From: an uncultured Actinomycetes bacterium
GTDB lineage: Bacteria > Actinomycetota > Acidimicrobiia > Acidimicrobiales > Microtrichaceae
Length of the DNA stretch: 6,887 nt
Reading direction: 5' to 3'
Assembly: GCA_903941145.1 (NCBI GenBank)
Contig: CAJANQ010000054.1
Span: 1-6,887, forward strand
Part shown: positions 6,049 to 6,887 of the stretch, one piece after another
Position numbering within the stretch: position 1 is the stretch's first letter
Layout of the letters: the number at the start of each line of letters is the position of its first letter
The notes under the pieces: model-generated
What the model was told of the DNA's origin: nothing
Seen by the model: only the letters and a program-made list of their open reading frames with translations
Databases searched by the model: none
Program-made: the position numbers and the translations under genes

Positions 6049-6708
6049 GTGAGCGACCTCGACCTTCTGGCGCGCATCGAGCTGTTCGAGCAGTTCGACG
6101 AGACCGAGCGGCAGCGCGTGGCCGACGCGGCAGAGTTCGTCGACCTGATCCGCGGCGACGTGATCTTCACCGAGGCCTCGGAGCCCGACGCCTGCTACGT
6201 CACCACGTCCGGCCGCATCGCCATCGCCAACAAGTCCTTCGACGGCCGCGAGTCGCTCGTGGCGCTCATGGAGCGCGGCGACCTGTTCGGCGAGATGGGC
6301 CTCTTCGACGGCATGGGCCGCTCGGCCGAGGCCCGGGCGCTCGAGGCGTCGTCGGTCATCCGTCTCCCCTACGACGTGCTCCGGTCGATCCTCGAGGGCC
6401 GCCCCGAGCTGCTGTGGGCGGTCGTGCGGCTGCTCAGCCAGCGGATCCGCAGCACCGACGAGGCGCTGGCCGACTCCTTCTTCTTGGACGTCACCGGCCG
6501 GACCGCAAAGCACCTGCTCGAGATCGCCGGCGACGCCGACGAGTTCCAGCTGCCCATCACGCAGGAGGAGCTCGCCGGTCTGGTCGGCGCCTCCCGGGAG
6601 CGGGTCAACAAGGCGATCGCCAGCTTCCTCCGGCTCGGCTGGCTCGGGCACGACAACGGGACCTACCAGGTCCTGAACCGTCGTGAGCTCGAGATCCGCT
6701 CCCGCTGA
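6049..6708 (+). CDS. crp: CRP/FNR-family cyclic-nucleotide-responsive regulator, CRP/GlxR-like
   Basis: 219 residues from GTG 6049. The cyclic-nucleotide-binding beta-barrel spans about 8-115, with phosphate-binding cassette GDLFGEMGLFDGMGRSAEA (77-95). E82, R91 and S92 match the cAMP-contacting Glu, Arg and Ser of E. coli CRP. The dimer C-helix follows (about 118-145); T136 corresponds to E. coli T127, with D137 where E. coli has S128. FLDVTGRTAKHLLEIA (145-160) is the hinge, and the winged helix has ITQEELAGLVGASRERVNKAI (170-190) with R183, E184 and K188 at the base-contacting positions. Overall it resembles actinobacterial CRP/GlxR more than FNR: there is no cysteine cluster for an iron-sulfur centre. 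It is probably a cAMP-binding global regulator. It is transcribed alone, divergent from ispD, and ends in a large hairpin. Confidence 0.92.
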   Translation: MSDLDLLARIELFEQFDETERQRVADAAEFVDLIRGDVIFTEASEPDACYVTTSGRIAIANKSFDGRESLVALMERGDLFGEMGLFDGMGRSAEARALEASSVIRLPYDVLRSILEGRPELLWAVVRLLSQRIRSTDEALADSFFLDVTGRTAKHLLEIAGDADEFQLPITQEELAGLVGASRERVNKAIASFLRLGWLGHDNGTYQVLNRRELEIRSR

Positions 6709-6722
6709 CCGGCCCCAGGTCT

Positions 6723-6770
6723 GAACTCGTCATCTCCATCCACGCATGCGTGGATGGAGATGTCGAGTTC
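6723..6770. terminator. 48-bp near-perfect inverted repeat, probable bidirectional terminator
   Basis: The 24-nt arms meet at GCATGC (6744-6749) and pair completely except for one T:T mismatch (6730/6763). The outer arms are GAACTCG and CGAGTTC. The repeat begins 15 nt after the crp stop and ends 19 nt before the stop of the convergent gene, the natural place for a shared terminator. No T-run follows on either strand, so it would be a hairpin-only terminator of the kind proposed in high-GC actinobacteria. An alternative is a dispersed genomic palindrome or a protein-binding site. Confidence 0.6.
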
Positions 6771-6788
6771 CAGGTAGGGGGCGGGGGT

Positions 6789-6887
6789 TCAGACCCCGTC
6801 GAGGAACTTGAGCGCGCGGTCCCACGCGTCGGCAGCGACGTCTGCCCGGTGGGCCGGCCGCGACGGGTCGTGCACGAACCCGTGGTC
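6789..6887 (-). CDS. Dienelactone-hydrolase-family protein, C-terminal fragment (partial)
   Basis: Only the last 32 codons and the TGA stop lie in the window; the gene continues past the right edge. The fragment starts DHGFVHDPSR and ends AADAWDRALKFLDGV. HGF followed by a short polar loop and an AAxxAWxRxLxFL helix is the usual C-terminal end of dienelactone hydrolase-type alpha/beta hydrolases, in which the His of HGF is the catalytic histidine. The family cleaves dienelactones or other small esters, and the substrate here cannot be told. The gene converges on crp across the inverted repeat. Confidence 0.7.
   Translation of the reverse strand, partial: DHGFVHDPSRPAHRADVAADAWDRALKFLDGV

Noticed and set aside
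6589..6605. CTCCCGGGAG-like palindrome inside crp resembling the one at 6004-6013
   Set aside because: It lies in the codons of the conserved recognition helix (ASRER), so the protein sequence explains it.

Overview
The window is very GC-rich, densely packed bacterial DNA. Codons end mostly in G or C, GTG starts are common, and several genes appear to have leaderless promoters: a TAnnnT box 6-7 nt before the start codon. Together with a CRP/GlxR-type regulator and an ispD-ispF-rlmB cluster, this points to a high-GC actinobacterium, perhaps of the Acidimicrobiia type. The lineage is an inference, since no rRNA or marker phylogeny is available here.

Left part, plus strand (1-3391). A membrane-anchored SGNH/GDSL-hydrolase-like protein (21-1271) overlaps by 4 nt a 55-residue one-helix membrane protein that resembles the DUF5989 family (1268-1435). 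Such pairs commonly accompany a carbamoyltransferase in modification clusters, and that gene would lie outside the window. A large regulator follows (1457-3391). It ends in a LuxR-type helix-turn-helix and looks like a LAL/MalT-type protein that has lost its ATPase module. It has its own apparent leaderless promoter.

Middle, minus strand (3399-5988). Read from right to left this is ispD, ispF, rlmB and then a lipoprotein-like rhodanese. ispD and ispF are successive-branch enzymes of the MEP isoprenoid pathway (steps 3 and 5). They are tightly coupled to each other and to rlmB, a 23S rRNA 2'-O-methyltransferase with a long basic disordered N-terminal tail. The rhodanese gene starts 13 nt after rlmB. 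Its promoter and start codon are covered by a 16-bp palindrome, ATACCC-N4-GGGTAT, which resembles operators of the CsoR/CstR family of copper and persulfide sensors.

Right part. A 60-bp divergent region carries back-to-back leaderless promoters for ispD (minus) and a CRP/GlxR-type cyclic-nucleotide regulator (plus, 6049-6708), with a direct repeat of 21-bp period between them. Beyond crp lies a 48-bp near-perfect inverted repeat, probably a bidirectional terminator. The last 99 bases are the C-terminal end of a convergent gene, probably a dienelactone-hydrolase-family enzyme.

No tRNA, rRNA, CRISPR array, insertion sequence or phage gene was seen. The most notable points are the CsoR/CstR-like operator on the rhodanese, the ATPase-less LAL-type regulator, the SGNH/DUF5989 pair, the recurring leaderless-promoter geometry and the long palindrome.
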